A stretch of 64,000 nt of DNA from Kribbella sp. NBC_00382. GTDB taxonomy: Bacteria > Actinomycetota > Actinomycetes > Propionibacteriales > Kribbellaceae. The stretch covers positions 5,084,001 through 5,148,000 of the forward strand of contig NZ_CP107954.1 in the NCBI RefSeq assembly GCF_036067295.1, given 5' to 3'. The first letter of the stretch is position 1. Each line of letters opens with the position of its first letter. A program made the translations under genes and the position numbers. Below the pieces are notes generated by a model. That model worked only from the letters and a program-made list of their open reading frames with translations. It was not told the origin of the DNA and did no database searches. Below, piece after piece: positions 1 through 7,674 of this stretch.

Positions 1-237
1 CTCTTCGGAGCTCTTACCGGTCGGGATCTCCTGCGCGGTGACCTTCTGGTCCGGATGACCGGCGTTCCAGGCGGCCACCATCTGCTTGCCCCAGGCAACT
101 TCTTCGGCGTTGTTCGAGTACCAGACCGTGATCGGCCCGCGGGCGGTGGCGCCCGAACTCCCGGTATCGCCGTTGCCACACGCGGTGATCGCGGCCAGGG
201 CCACGACGAGCGCCGCGGCGGTGATGGTTCGCCTCAT
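1..237 (-). CDS. Extracellular solute-binding lipoprotein, N-terminal part (cut by window edge)
   Basis: Only the first 79 codons lie in the window. The product starts MRRTITAAALVVALAAITACG, a short basic n-region, a hydrophobic core and a lipobox (ITAC-G), so it is a lipoprotein exported by Sec and anchored through the cysteine at about residue 20. The mature part opens with GPITVWYSNN, the usual beginning of ABC sugar-type solute-binding proteins. The start codon overlaps the stop of the upstream sigma factor gene (ATGA) and is preceded by a good GGAGG ribosome site inside that gene. The translational coupling to a sigma factor is unusual. The substrate cannot be judged from this fragment. 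Confidence 0.8.
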   Translation of the reverse strand, partial: MRRTITAAALVVALAAITACGNGDTGSSGATARGPITVWYSNNAEEVAWGKQMVAAWNAGHPDQKVTAQEIPTGKSSEE

Positions 238-821
238 GGTTCCTCCAACGAGATCGGTGCGAGTGGCCCACCCGATGAGATGTCCGCGCCGGCAGTGGCT
301 TTGTGACAGGGCGCGCGGTGCGCGAGCGACACCCGCAGGTGCGCTCGGCCGCGGTGCACCCGGCTGCCGACCGTGCCGACCTCGACCCCGAGCAGCGCGG
401 CGATCTCCTTGTAGGAGAAGGCCTCGATGTCGCGCAGCACGACGGCGGCCCGCAGCCGCGGGTCGAGCTTGCCCAGTGCCGTCTGGACGTCGTGGTCGAG
501 GCTGCGCGCGGCGAAGGTCTGCGCGGGGCCGGGCTCCCGGGTAGGCAGCCGGCCGTCGAGGTCGCTGGACAGCTCGCCGAACCTGATCCGCCGGCGGTGC
601 CGGATCTGGTCGAAGAACAGGTTCACGGTGATCCGGTACAGCCAGCCTTCGAACGTGTTCGGCCGGTAGGTGTGGAGATAGCGGAAGACGCGCACGAAGA
701 CGTCGTGGCTGAGGTCCTCGGCGTCGTACCGGTTACCGGTCAGCCGGTAGGCGAAGTGGTAGACCCGCGCCGAGTGCGTGCGGACGATCTCGTCCCAGGC
801 CGATGTCTGCGAGCCGTCCAT
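234..821 (-). CDS. SigE-like ECF RNA polymerase sigma factor
   Basis: A 195-residue extracytoplasmic-function sigma factor. Region 2 (about residues 10-75) carries YRLTGNRYDAEDLSHDVFVR and FEGWLYRITVNLF, and region 4 (about 115-170) carries FSYKEIAALLGV and SRVHRGR. Both closely follow actinobacterial SigE, which directs RNA polymerase to cell-envelope stress promoters. I chose the ATG at 821 because an AAAGGAG site precedes it; an upstream ATG at 848 gives nine extra residues without support. In the recognition helix the usual GTVRSR reads GTVGSR, losing one arginine. SigE genes are normally followed by an anti-sigma (RseA) gene; here the next gene is a solute-binding lipoprotein, overlapped by four bases. 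A roughly 28-residue tail with no recognisable domain follows region 4. Confidence 0.88.
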   Translation of the reverse strand: MDGSQTSAWDEIVRTHSARVYHFAYRLTGNRYDAEDLSHDVFVRVFRYLHTYRPNTFEGWLYRITVNLFFDQIRHRRRIRFGELSSDLDGRLPTREPGPAQTFAARSLDHDVQTALGKLDPRLRAAVVLRDIEAFSYKEIAALLGVEVGTVGSRVHRGRAHLRVSLAHRAPCHKATAGADISSGGPLAPISLEEP

Positions 822-879
822 CACCAGCTCCTTTCGCTCGGTATGCACTCGACAGTGCGGCGGCCGGCCGCTGTTCGCC

Positions 880-911
880 CCAGGGAAGATCCCTGGTCGG
901 CCCGGCCCAGT
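880..911. promoter_or_regulatory. Inverted repeats in the sigE-like/arc divergent region
   Basis: The divergent 188-bp region between the sigma factor and the arginine operon holds CCAGGGA, a three-base gap and TCCCTGG (880-896). The right arm continues as CCCTGG-N10-CCAG to about 910. The second layout resembles the CTGG-N10-CCAG element at 15631 and 21347 further along. A regulator site is plausible; which protein binds is unknown. Confidence 0.35.
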
Positions 912-1009
912 ACGGCCAGGGGTTTCCGTAGTCGAATGACAGACGCGCGGGCGGTTCTGCCCTTCGTACGTTGGAGGTCCGGTTTCGCCAGTCAGCTGGA
1001 AGGAATGCC

Positions 1010-2374
1010 ATGGGCACCACCTCGTCCTCGCCGGCCAGGCAGGGTTTCGGGCTCGCGTCCGCGTCGGCGCTGGTCGTCGGCTCCGTGATCGGCACCGGGG
1101 TCTTCGCCCTGCCGGGCGCGCTGGCGGCGTACGGTCCGATCTCGCTGGTCGCGTTCGTGCTCGTCACCGTCGGCGCGATCGCCCTGGCGCTCACCTTCCG
1201 CTCGCTGAACACCCGGCTGCCGGGTTCCGGCGGCCCGTACATCTACGCGCGGGACGCGTTCGGCGAGTTCGCCGGTTTCCTGAACGCGTGGAGCTACTGG
1301 ATCACCGCCTGGGCGGGCAACGCGGCGATCGTGGTGGCCTGGGTCGGGTACGTCGAGGTCTTCTGGAACACCGGCCACGACCGGACCTGGTCGATCCTCA
1401 TCGCAGTCGCCGGCCTGTGGCTGCCCGCGATCGTCAACCTGGCCGGGCTGCGCAGTATCGCCGCCTTCCAGGTGGTGACCACGATCCTGAAGTTCGTGCC
1501 GCTGCTGCTGGTCTCGCTGATCGGCCTGTTCGCCATCAGCCGGGTGAACTTCGGCCGGTTCAACGCGTCGGGAGGGTCCAGCTGGAGCGCGATCAGCTCC
1601 GCGGGGGCGATCGCGCTGTTCAGCTACCTCGGCATCGAGACCGCTTCGGTCGCGGCCGGCCGGGTCCGCGATCCCGAGCGCAACGTGGGCAGAGCGACGG
1701 TACTGGGCACGCTCGCCTGTGCCGTGGTCTACCTGATCGGCACCCTCGCGGTCTTCGGCACGGTGCCGCACGCGCAGTTGCTCGGCTCGACCGCGCCGTT
1801 CACCGATTCCGCCGATGCGATCTTCGGCGGGAGCTGGGCGGGGAAGACCGTTGGTGTCGCGGCGGTCGTGTCCGGCTTCGGCGCACTCGTCGGCTGGACC
1901 CTCATCGTGGCCGAGATGCCGCAGGCGGCGGCCAGGGACGGGGTCTTCCCGGCGGTGTTCCAGCGCGAGAGCCGACGCGGCGTACCGGCGTTCGGCATCG
2001 TCGCCTCGACCGTTCTCGCCACGCTGCTGACCGTGGTCAGCTACACCTCGTTCGATCAGGTCTTCACCACGGTCGTGCTGCTGTCGGTACTTACCTCGGT
2101 GATCCCGTACCTGTTCTCCGCGGCGGCCCAGGTCTATTGGCTCGCCACCGAGGCCCACCTGAGACGCCCGCTGCATTTCGCGCGTGATCTCACCGTCGGT
2201 CTGCTCGCCCTGGTCTTCTCCTTCTGGTCCCTCCAGGGCAGCGGTGCGACAGCGGTGTACTACGGCGTCTTCGGTCTCCTCCTCGGAGTGCCGGTCTACG
2301 TCTGGCACAAGGCCCGCAAGGGCGAGTACGGCGAAGTCACCCCCACCGTGATCGGCCAAGGAGCCAGCAAATGA
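1010..2374 (+). CDS. APC-family amino acid permease of the arginine deiminase operon (ArcD-like)
   Basis: A 454-residue integral membrane protein of the amino acid-polyamine-organocation superfamily with about 12 hydrophobic segments. The first helix contains the family signature VVGSVIGTGVFALPG (about residues 18-35), and SGGPYIYARDAFGEF follows helix 2. Its four-base overlap with arcA strongly suggests it imports arginine or exchanges arginine for ornithine, as ArcD does. I start it at the ATG at 1010, preceded by AAGGA; 13 extra upstream codons are open but look like leader. Not being of the classical ArcD (YfcC/NhaC-like) type, it may instead be an arginine/ornithine or arginine/agmatine antiporter of the APA group. 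Confidence 0.88.
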   Translation: MGTTSSSPARQGFGLASASALVVGSVIGTGVFALPGALAAYGPISLVAFVLVTVGAIALALTFRSLNTRLPGSGGPYIYARDAFGEFAGFLNAWSYWITAWAGNAAIVVAWVGYVEVFWNTGHDRTWSILIAVAGLWLPAIVNLAGLRSIAAFQVVTTILKFVPLLLVSLIGLFAISRVNFGRFNASGGSSWSAISSAGAIALFSYLGIETASVAAGRVRDPERNVGRATVLGTLACAVVYLIGTLAVFGTVPHAQLLGSTAPFTDSADAIFGGSWAGKTVGVAAVVSGFGALVGWTLIVAEMPQAAARDGVFPAVFQRESRRGVPAFGIVASTVLATLLTVVSYTSFDQVFTTVVLLSVLTSVIPYLFSAAAQVYWLATEAHLRRPLHFARDLTVGLLALVFSFWSLQGSGATAVYYGVFGLLLGVPVYVWHKARKGEYGEVTPTVIGQGASK

Positions 2375-3630
2375 CCACTGACGTCCGGGCCCCGCTCAGC
2401 GTGGGCATCCACTCCGAGGTCGGCGTACTCCGGGAGGCGATGGTCCATCGCCCCGGCCTCGAGCTCGACCGCCTCACTCCGGCCAACGCGCCCGGTCTGC
2501 TCTTCGACGACGTGATGTGGGCGGACAAGGCGCGCGAGGAACACGACGCGTTCAGCGCCGTACTGGAGTCCCGCGGAGTACGTGTGCACCACTTCGCCAC
2601 CCTGCTGGCCGAGGCACTGGCCGGCGACGAGGGGCGCTCGTTCGCGATCGAGCGTACCTGTACCGATGAGCGGTTCGGCCCGGCGCTGGCCCGCGATCTG
2701 CGCGGCCTGCTGGCGGACACGGACCCCGCCGGCCTGGCCGAACTGCTCATCGGCGGCGTGGTCGCCTCGGACCTGCGACCGCTCGGCTGGTCCGGACTGG
2801 TGTGGTCCACCCAGGGCGTCGACGACTTCGTCATCCCGCCGGTCCCGAACACGCTCTTCCAGCGCGACAACACTGCCTGGATCGGCCACGGCGCCACGGT
2901 CAACCCGATGGCCAGGCCGGCCCGTCGGCGCGAATCCCTGCACACCCGGACCGTCTACCGGTACCACCCGCTCTTCGCCGCGGCGCGGGAGGCCGGGCAC
3001 TTCGTCGTCCACTACGGCGACGACGAGCTCGACCACGCGCCCGCGACGATGGAGGGTGGCGACATCCATGTGCTCGACCACGACACCGTGCTGGTCGGCA
3101 TGGGGGAGCGCACGACCCCGATGGGCGTCGAAGTACTGGCACGCAGTCTGTTCGCCTCGCACAGCGCGCACCGGGTGCTGGCGATCGAGCTGCCCAAGGC
3201 GCGCTCCGCGATGCATCTCGACACGGTCCTCACGATGATCGACGTCGCCACCTTCGTGGCGTACCCGTACTTCGACACCGACAGCGTCCGGATCTGGCAG
3301 CTCACGCCGACCGATGACCCGGACCGCCCCGAGGTGACCGAGCTGTCCGGGCTGGAGAGCACGCTGGCCGAGGCGCTCGGACGCGACGACATCCGGGTGC
3401 TGCGAGCGGTGCAGGACCGGCGTACCGCCGAGCGGGAGCAGTGGAACGACGCCGACAACTACCTGGCGATCGCCCCCGGCGTCGTCGTCGGCTACGAGCG
3501 CAACACCGATACCAACCGACTGCTCGCGGACCACGGGATCGAGGTGCTCCCGATCGTCGGCAGCGAGCTCGGCCGTGGCCGAGGGGGATCGCGGTGTATG
3601 ACCTGCCCGATCCGCCGCGACCCGATCTGA
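2371..3630 (+). CDS. arcA: Arginine deiminase
   Basis: A 419-residue cytoplasmic enzyme that hydrolyses L-arginine to L-citrulline and ammonia, the first step of the arginine deiminase pathway. Visible guanidino-modifying-enzyme motifs are FQRDNTAW (about 163), MEGGDIHVL (about 226), the catalytic histidine in MHLDTVLTM (about 281), and GRGGSRCMTCPI at the C-terminus with nucleophile Cys409. Length and motif order match ArcA. The start ATG overlaps the permease stop (ATGA) and the next gene begins nine bases after the stop, so the three genes form one operon. Confidence 0.96.
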   Translation: MTTDVRAPLSVGIHSEVGVLREAMVHRPGLELDRLTPANAPGLLFDDVMWADKAREEHDAFSAVLESRGVRVHHFATLLAEALAGDEGRSFAIERTCTDERFGPALARDLRGLLADTDPAGLAELLIGGVVASDLRPLGWSGLVWSTQGVDDFVIPPVPNTLFQRDNTAWIGHGATVNPMARPARRRESLHTRTVYRYHPLFAAAREAGHFVVHYGDDELDHAPATMEGGDIHVLDHDTVLVGMGERTTPMGVEVLARSLFASHSAHRVLAIELPKARSAMHLDTVLTMIDVATFVAYPYFDTDSVRIWQLTPTDDPDRPEVTELSGLESTLAEALGRDDIRVLRAVQDRRTAEREQWNDADNYLAIAPGVVVGYERNTDTNRLLADHGIEVLPIVGSELGRGRGGSRCMTCPIRRDPI

Positions 3631-3639
3631 GGAGGACCC

Positions 3640-4656
3640 ATGACCACTACTGCCGATCGGCTGACGCCGGCACCGGGATCGCTGCTGACTGAGTCGTCAC
3701 TGGGCCGGGACGGTTTCCTGGCGCTCGTCGACCTCGCCGCCGAGCTGAAAGCCGCGCGTGCCGAAGGACGCGAGGTACGCCGGCTGACCGGCAAGAACAT
3801 CGCGCTGATCTTCGAGAAGGCCTCGACCCGGACCCGCTGCTCCTTCGAGGTCGCGGCGGCCGACCAAGGCGCCAGTACGACGTACCTCGGCCCTGACGGC
3901 AGTCACATCGGGCGAGAGGAGAGCATCGCGGACACCGCGCAGGTCCTCGGCCGCCTGTACGACGGGATCGAGTTCCGCGGCTTCGCCCAGGAGACCGTCG
4001 AGGAGCTGGCCGCGTACGCCGGCGTACCGGTCTGGAACGGGCTGACCGACCAGTGGCACCCGACCCAGATGCTCGCCGACGTCCTGACCATCCGCGAAAC
4101 GATCTCGCCGGACCTGACAGGCCTCTCCTGGACCTATATCGGCGACGGACGCAACAACGTCGCGCGCTCGATCCTGGTCACCGGCGCGATGCTCGGCATG
4201 GACGTCCGGATCGCGGCCCCCGGCGCGCTGCAGCCTCCTGCGGACGTCCGTCGGCTGGCCGCTGGCCTGGCCGTACTGTCCGGCGGCAACACCTTCGTCA
4301 CCGGCGATGCCGCCGACGCGGTGATCGGCGCAGACGTCATCTACACCGATACCTGGGTGAGCATGGGCGAGCCCGACTCCGTCTGGGACGAGCGGGTGGA
4401 GCTGCTGCGGCCGTACCGGGTGACCGCGGAGCTGATGGCGGCGACCGGCAAGGCGACGACGAGGTTCATGCATTGTCTGCCGGCCGTCCACGACAGTTCG
4501 ACCGAGCTCGGACAGCGTGTGCACGAGCGGTACGGACTGTCCGGCGCCGAGGTCACCGACGACGTCTTCAGCTCGCCGGCCTCAGTGGTGTTCCAGCAGG
4601 CAGAAAACCGCATGCACACCATCAAGGCCGTCCTCGTCTCGAGCCTGGTCGACTGA
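3640..4656 (+). CDS. arcB: Ornithine carbamoyltransferase, catabolic type by context
   Basis: A 338-residue transcarbamylase. The carbamoyl phosphate loop STRTR is at about 61-65, the HPTQ motif near 136, and HCLP at about 278. In the deiminase pathway it phosphorolyses citrulline to ornithine and carbamoyl phosphate. It has a GAGGA ribosome site and sits directly behind arcA. The carbamate kinase gene (arcC), which normally completes the pathway and makes ATP, does not follow: the next gene is convergent and unrelated. The carbamoyl phosphate must therefore be used elsewhere, or arcC lies outside the window. Confidence 0.94.
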   Translation: MTTTADRLTPAPGSLLTESSLGRDGFLALVDLAAELKAARAEGREVRRLTGKNIALIFEKASTRTRCSFEVAAADQGASTTYLGPDGSHIGREESIADTAQVLGRLYDGIEFRGFAQETVEELAAYAGVPVWNGLTDQWHPTQMLADVLTIRETISPDLTGLSWTYIGDGRNNVARSILVTGAMLGMDVRIAAPGALQPPADVRRLAAGLAVLSGGNTFVTGDAADAVIGADVIYTDTWVSMGEPDSVWDERVELLRPYRVTAELMAATGKATTRFMHCLPAVHDSSTELGQRVHERYGLSGAEVTDDVFSSPASVVFQQAENRMHTIKAVLVSSLVD

Positions 4657-4662
4657 TCGGAG

Positions 4663-5028
4663 TCACTGATCGGTGAGCGCGGCTCGCCAGGCCGGCGCGG
4701 GGAACGGGTCCGCGAAGTACTGGGTCTCGTGGACGACCGCGTCGTCCGCGAACTCCATCACGGAGACCGAGTACGTCGGCACCCCGTCGTACGAGATCGT
4801 GCACTCGCTCACCCAGAGGTCGCCGCTGCCGACGATGCGTCGGACCGCGAAGTGCCGCTCAGCGGGGTGACCACCCCGCTGAGCCGCGATGGCCGCCCGG
4901 CCCCGGAAACGCTCACCTGACTGTGGGTACTCGAGCACGGCGTTCACCGCGTAGATCGCATGCTCAGCCTCGACATCCCCGCTCTCGGACGCGCGCCAGT
5001 GCTCTTCGATGGCGGTTTGCTTCGTCAT
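4663..5028 (-). CDS. SnoaL-like/NTF2-fold protein
   Basis: A 121-residue single-domain protein with the cone-shaped SnoaL/NTF2 pattern: an N-terminal helix (AIEEHWRASESGDVEAEHAIYA), FRGRAAI, then beta strands ending in VHETQYFADPF. Such proteins act as small-molecule isomerases, cyclases or binding proteins; no catalytic signature fixes a reaction here. It lies three bases behind the LuxR-type gene on the same strand, so it is probably the last gene of the peroxiredoxin-luxR transcript. It converges on arcB with a six-base gap. Confidence 0.75.
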   Translation of the reverse strand: MTKQTAIEEHWRASESGDVEAEHAIYAVNAVLEYPQSGERFRGRAAIAAQRGGHPAERHFAVRRIVGSGDLWVSECTISYDGVPTYSVSVMEFADDAVVHETQYFADPFPAPAWRAALTDQ

Positions 5029-5031
5029 TGC

Positions 5032-6897
5032 TCAGGCCTCCAGCGCCGACGCGAGCTGGATGCGCTTGGTGATGCCCAGCTTCGGGAAGATCCGGTAGAG
5101 GTGAGCGCCGACCGTTCGCGGCGAGAGTGCGAGCACGGTCCCGATCTCCTTGTTCGTCAGGCCTCGCGCGGCCATTCGCGCGATCTCCAGTTCCTGCGGC
5201 GGCAGCGACGGCGACGTGTCGATCGATCCACCGGTACGCCGTACGCCGCAGGCCCGCAGTTCATGGGTGGCGAGGCGTTCCCACGGCTGTGAGGCCATCG
5301 CCGTGAACATGCGCTGGGCGGTGACGAGATGGCGCCGGGCGTCGGAGGCCCGCCGGGTCCGGCGGAGCTGTTTGCCCCGCGCGAGGTGCGACCGGGCACT
5401 GAGCCACGGCCATCGCCCCGGGTCGTGCGAGAGCAATGCCTCGTAGCTGGTGTCCGCGTGGGCCTGGTCACTGAGGACGGCCGTTGCGTACAACAGTTCC
5501 GCGAGGGCGATGTCGTTCTCGAAGAGCCCCTCGGTGTCCGCGAGGGCGGAGATCAGCGCGCGAGTTCGCGGTACGCGATCCGTGTGCAGCGCGGCGTCGG
5601 CGAGATGGCTCAGCAGTCCCCAGGCGATCAGGACGCGAATCGACGCTCGGGGACGGTCGACCAGGGTGACGAGGATGTCGTAGCCGTCGACCCATCGGTC
5701 GTGGGCGAGCAGCTCCACGGCCTGGATCAGCTCGGCCCGGTCGCGGCGATTGGGACAACCCGAGAGCAGCGCGCTCTGCAGGATGCCGGACTCGGGCGGC
5801 ACGTACTGCCCCCGTCGCGCGCCCAGGAGGGAGGTGGCCAACGCGACGCGTTCCAGCCAGCGGGGCTGGACGGTCTCGGAGCTGAGCTGCCTGGCTTGGA
5901 GCAGAGCGGCCGTCGCGGTCGACACTTGTCCCAGGCAAGCGGCCGTTTCGCCGACAAGAGCCAAAGCGATGGCGGCTGCACCGTGCTCCCCGTTGGCCTC
6001 GAGTTCCTGGACCGCGCGCTCGAGTACTGGGAGCGACAGCGATACCGAACCCGTGTTGAGGGTCACGAGGCCGGCCAGCGCTCTTGCTCCCGCCCGTCCG
6101 GTGGGTGGGGCTGACCGCTCTGGCGTAGTACCGAGGTCGCCCCACGCATGAGTGGGAGTCGCGGCCATGACGGCAAACGCGGCCGATGTCTGGCCCCAGT
6201 CGCGCAGCACCTTCGCGGCCGCGATCTGTTGTTGCCAGGTGCCCATCGCATCCCCCGAGCCGAGGAAGGAAGACTCGAGTACGTCGATCACGCCCGCCAG
6301 CTCGTCAGGGGTTTCGATCCGGCGCGCGGTGACCAGCAGCTCGGTGGCGCGACGCCACAGACCGGCCGCGAACGCGCAGGCGGCGCCTTCAGTCAGCAGT
6401 TGGGCACTCTCGCTCGGGTCCTCGGTCAGCCACGCCGCGCGGTCGAACAGGTCGACTGCTTCGTCGTGCCGGCCCGAGGCCTGGAACCGTTGGGCAGCCG
6501 CTCGAGCCCGGCGGGCGGCTGTCCGGTCCGGCAGGAGATGGGCCATGGACTCGTGCCAGGCGCGGTTCAGTGGATCGCCGGCCAGGACCTTCGCCCAGGC
6601 AGTGTGCGCTCTCGACACCGCTGAGGGTGCCTCGGCGTCGAGCACCGTGGTCACGACCTGGTCGTCAACGAGAGTCAGGCAGGTTCTGCGGCGAGTGACC
6701 AGGCCGGCCGTGATCAGTGCTTCGACCTCTGTTTCGTCTATCGCGCGGCTCAGGATCAGGGAGGCGGCGGAGAGCAGCCGCCACTCCTCGGTCAGTCCTT
6801 CGGTCGCGAGGAGCAGGAGCAGCGTGCGAACGGCCGGCCGGGGAGCAGCCGGTTCTTGGCTCGGCGCCGCCGGCGCCTCGTTCAGTTGAGTGCTCAT
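5032..6897 (-). CDS. LuxR-type regulator without an ATPase domain
   Basis: A 621-residue protein ending in a LuxR/FixJ helix-turn-helix (about 566-620: LPPQELEIARMAARGLTNKEIG then SPRTVGAHLYRIFPKLGI). The rest is a helical, TPR-like region of alanine-rich repeats similar to the middle and C-terminal parts of LAL regulators, but no Walker A or B motif is visible, unlike the three LAL proteins nearby. The start ATG at 6897 overlaps the stop of the peroxiredoxin-like gene, implying coupled translation. It presumably controls transcription in response to a signal felt by the helical domain; the target is unknown. Confidence 0.82.
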   Translation of the reverse strand: MSTQLNEAPAAPSQEPAAPRPAVRTLLLLLATEGLTEEWRLLSAASLILSRAIDETEVEALITAGLVTRRRTCLTLVDDQVVTTVLDAEAPSAVSRAHTAWAKVLAGDPLNRAWHESMAHLLPDRTAARRARAAAQRFQASGRHDEAVDLFDRAAWLTEDPSESAQLLTEGAACAFAAGLWRRATELLVTARRIETPDELAGVIDVLESSFLGSGDAMGTWQQQIAAAKVLRDWGQTSAAFAVMAATPTHAWGDLGTTPERSAPPTGRAGARALAGLVTLNTGSVSLSLPVLERAVQELEANGEHGAAAIALALVGETAACLGQVSTATAALLQARQLSSETVQPRWLERVALATSLLGARRGQYVPPESGILQSALLSGCPNRRDRAELIQAVELLAHDRWVDGYDILVTLVDRPRASIRVLIAWGLLSHLADAALHTDRVPRTRALISALADTEGLFENDIALAELLYATAVLSDQAHADTSYEALLSHDPGRWPWLSARSHLARGKQLRRTRRASDARRHLVTAQRMFTAMASQPWERLATHELRACGVRRTGGSIDTSPSLPPQELEIARMAARGLTNKEIGTVLALSPRTVGAHLYRIFPKLGITKRIQLASALEA

Positions 6898-7463
6898 CGC
6901 CGGTCCCAGCCGTGGAAGGAGGACAGGTCGCCTGACTCCCAGGCCGCGCGCAGCCCGGGCGTACCGAGGTCCCAGTCGGGCCGGATCTCCATGGTGGCTG
7001 CCCGGAGGTCCCGCCACAGGTCGTCGGTCGACGGGCGGCCCCAGAACCAGTAGCCGTTGTACACGCTGTGGATCACGAGGCCGGGCTTGAGGACCAGGGT
7101 GTACGGGACCATCGGGTTGTGGTCCGGGTCGGTGTACTCCTGGATGTCCAGGTCCTGCTGGACGATCCGGCCGGGATCGGACAGGAACGGCCAGTACGCG
7201 CCCACCGAGGCACGGAACTCCTGGAGAGTGTGGTGCTCGTCCGTCGCGATCGTGGCGACCTTCGTGTAGGCGACCGCGATCTTGGACTGCATCGCCGCCA
7301 GCTCGAGATGCTGCTGATGCTCCTTGGGGCAGTAGTGCCCGCGCGCCAGGGTGAGGATCATCGGGTCGTCACCCTGCAGCTCGCTCAGCCGGCGCAGTGT
7401 TTCGGTGTGATCGGGGAGCTGGTAATCGGGGAAGACACCCCCGGGGATGATGTCTGAGCGCAT
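6894..7463 (-). CDS. Peroxiredoxin-like redoxin-domain protein
   Basis: A 189-residue thioredoxin-fold protein. The N-terminal pattern GGVFPDYQLPDHTETLRRL followed by ILTLARGHYCPKEHQQH resembles AhpC/TSA peroxiredoxins, with a single candidate peroxidatic cysteine in HYCPKEH (about residue 45); no obvious resolving cysteine is present. The typical PxxxTxxC spacing is not followed exactly, so activity is uncertain. The start at 7463 has a GAGAGG site. The stop overlaps the start of the LuxR-type gene (ATGA), so the pair may form a redox-sensing unit. A copy of the 20-bp LAL-block motif lies 87 bp upstream. Confidence 0.75.
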   Translation of the reverse strand: MRSDIIPGGVFPDYQLPDHTETLRRLSELQGDDPMILTLARGHYCPKEHQQHLELAAMQSKIAVAYTKVATIATDEHHTLQEFRASVGAYWPFLSDPGRIVQQDLDIQEYTDPDHNPMVPYTLVLKPGLVIHSVYNGYWFWGRPSTDDLWRDLRAATMEIRPDWDLGTPGLRAAWESGDLSSFHGWDRR

Positions 7464-7549
7464 GGCAGCCGCCTCTCGAGTTCGGTAGCGAAGTACTGGC
7501 GCGTCACTGAGCGACGCAGTGCCACCGTGCCGCGCGGGCACCGGGGTTC

Positions 7550-7570
7550 GCGCCAGTGGCGCTCACTGGC
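7550..7570. promoter_or_regulatory. LAL-block promoter motif, copy A
   Basis: Consensus GCGCC(A/C)GTG(A/G)NNCTC(A/C)CTGG occurs here at 7550-7569. It includes the inverted repeat GCCAGTG-N5-CACTGGC (7552-7570). It sits between the divergent peroxiredoxin-luxR operon and the first LAL gene. The same motif recurs at 15615 and 21331, each time 58-87 bp upstream of a minus-strand start codon. Confidence 0.5.
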
Positions 7571-7674
7571 CGGGCGCCCCCGGGGGTGCCCGGCAGCGGG
7601 GCCCGTACGAATCGCGGACGACCGATCGCGCATCGCCTAGCATGAGGACAACGCGAGGCAAGGCAGGTCCTTGG

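Noticed and set aside
992..2359. Long open frame antisense to the arc permease
   Set aside because: Composition is charged and repetitive with no fold signature; it mirrors codon bias of the permease on the other strand.
2296..3534. Open frame of about 412 codons antisense to arcA
   Set aside because: arcA on the plus strand is unequivocal; the reverse frame is low-complexity.
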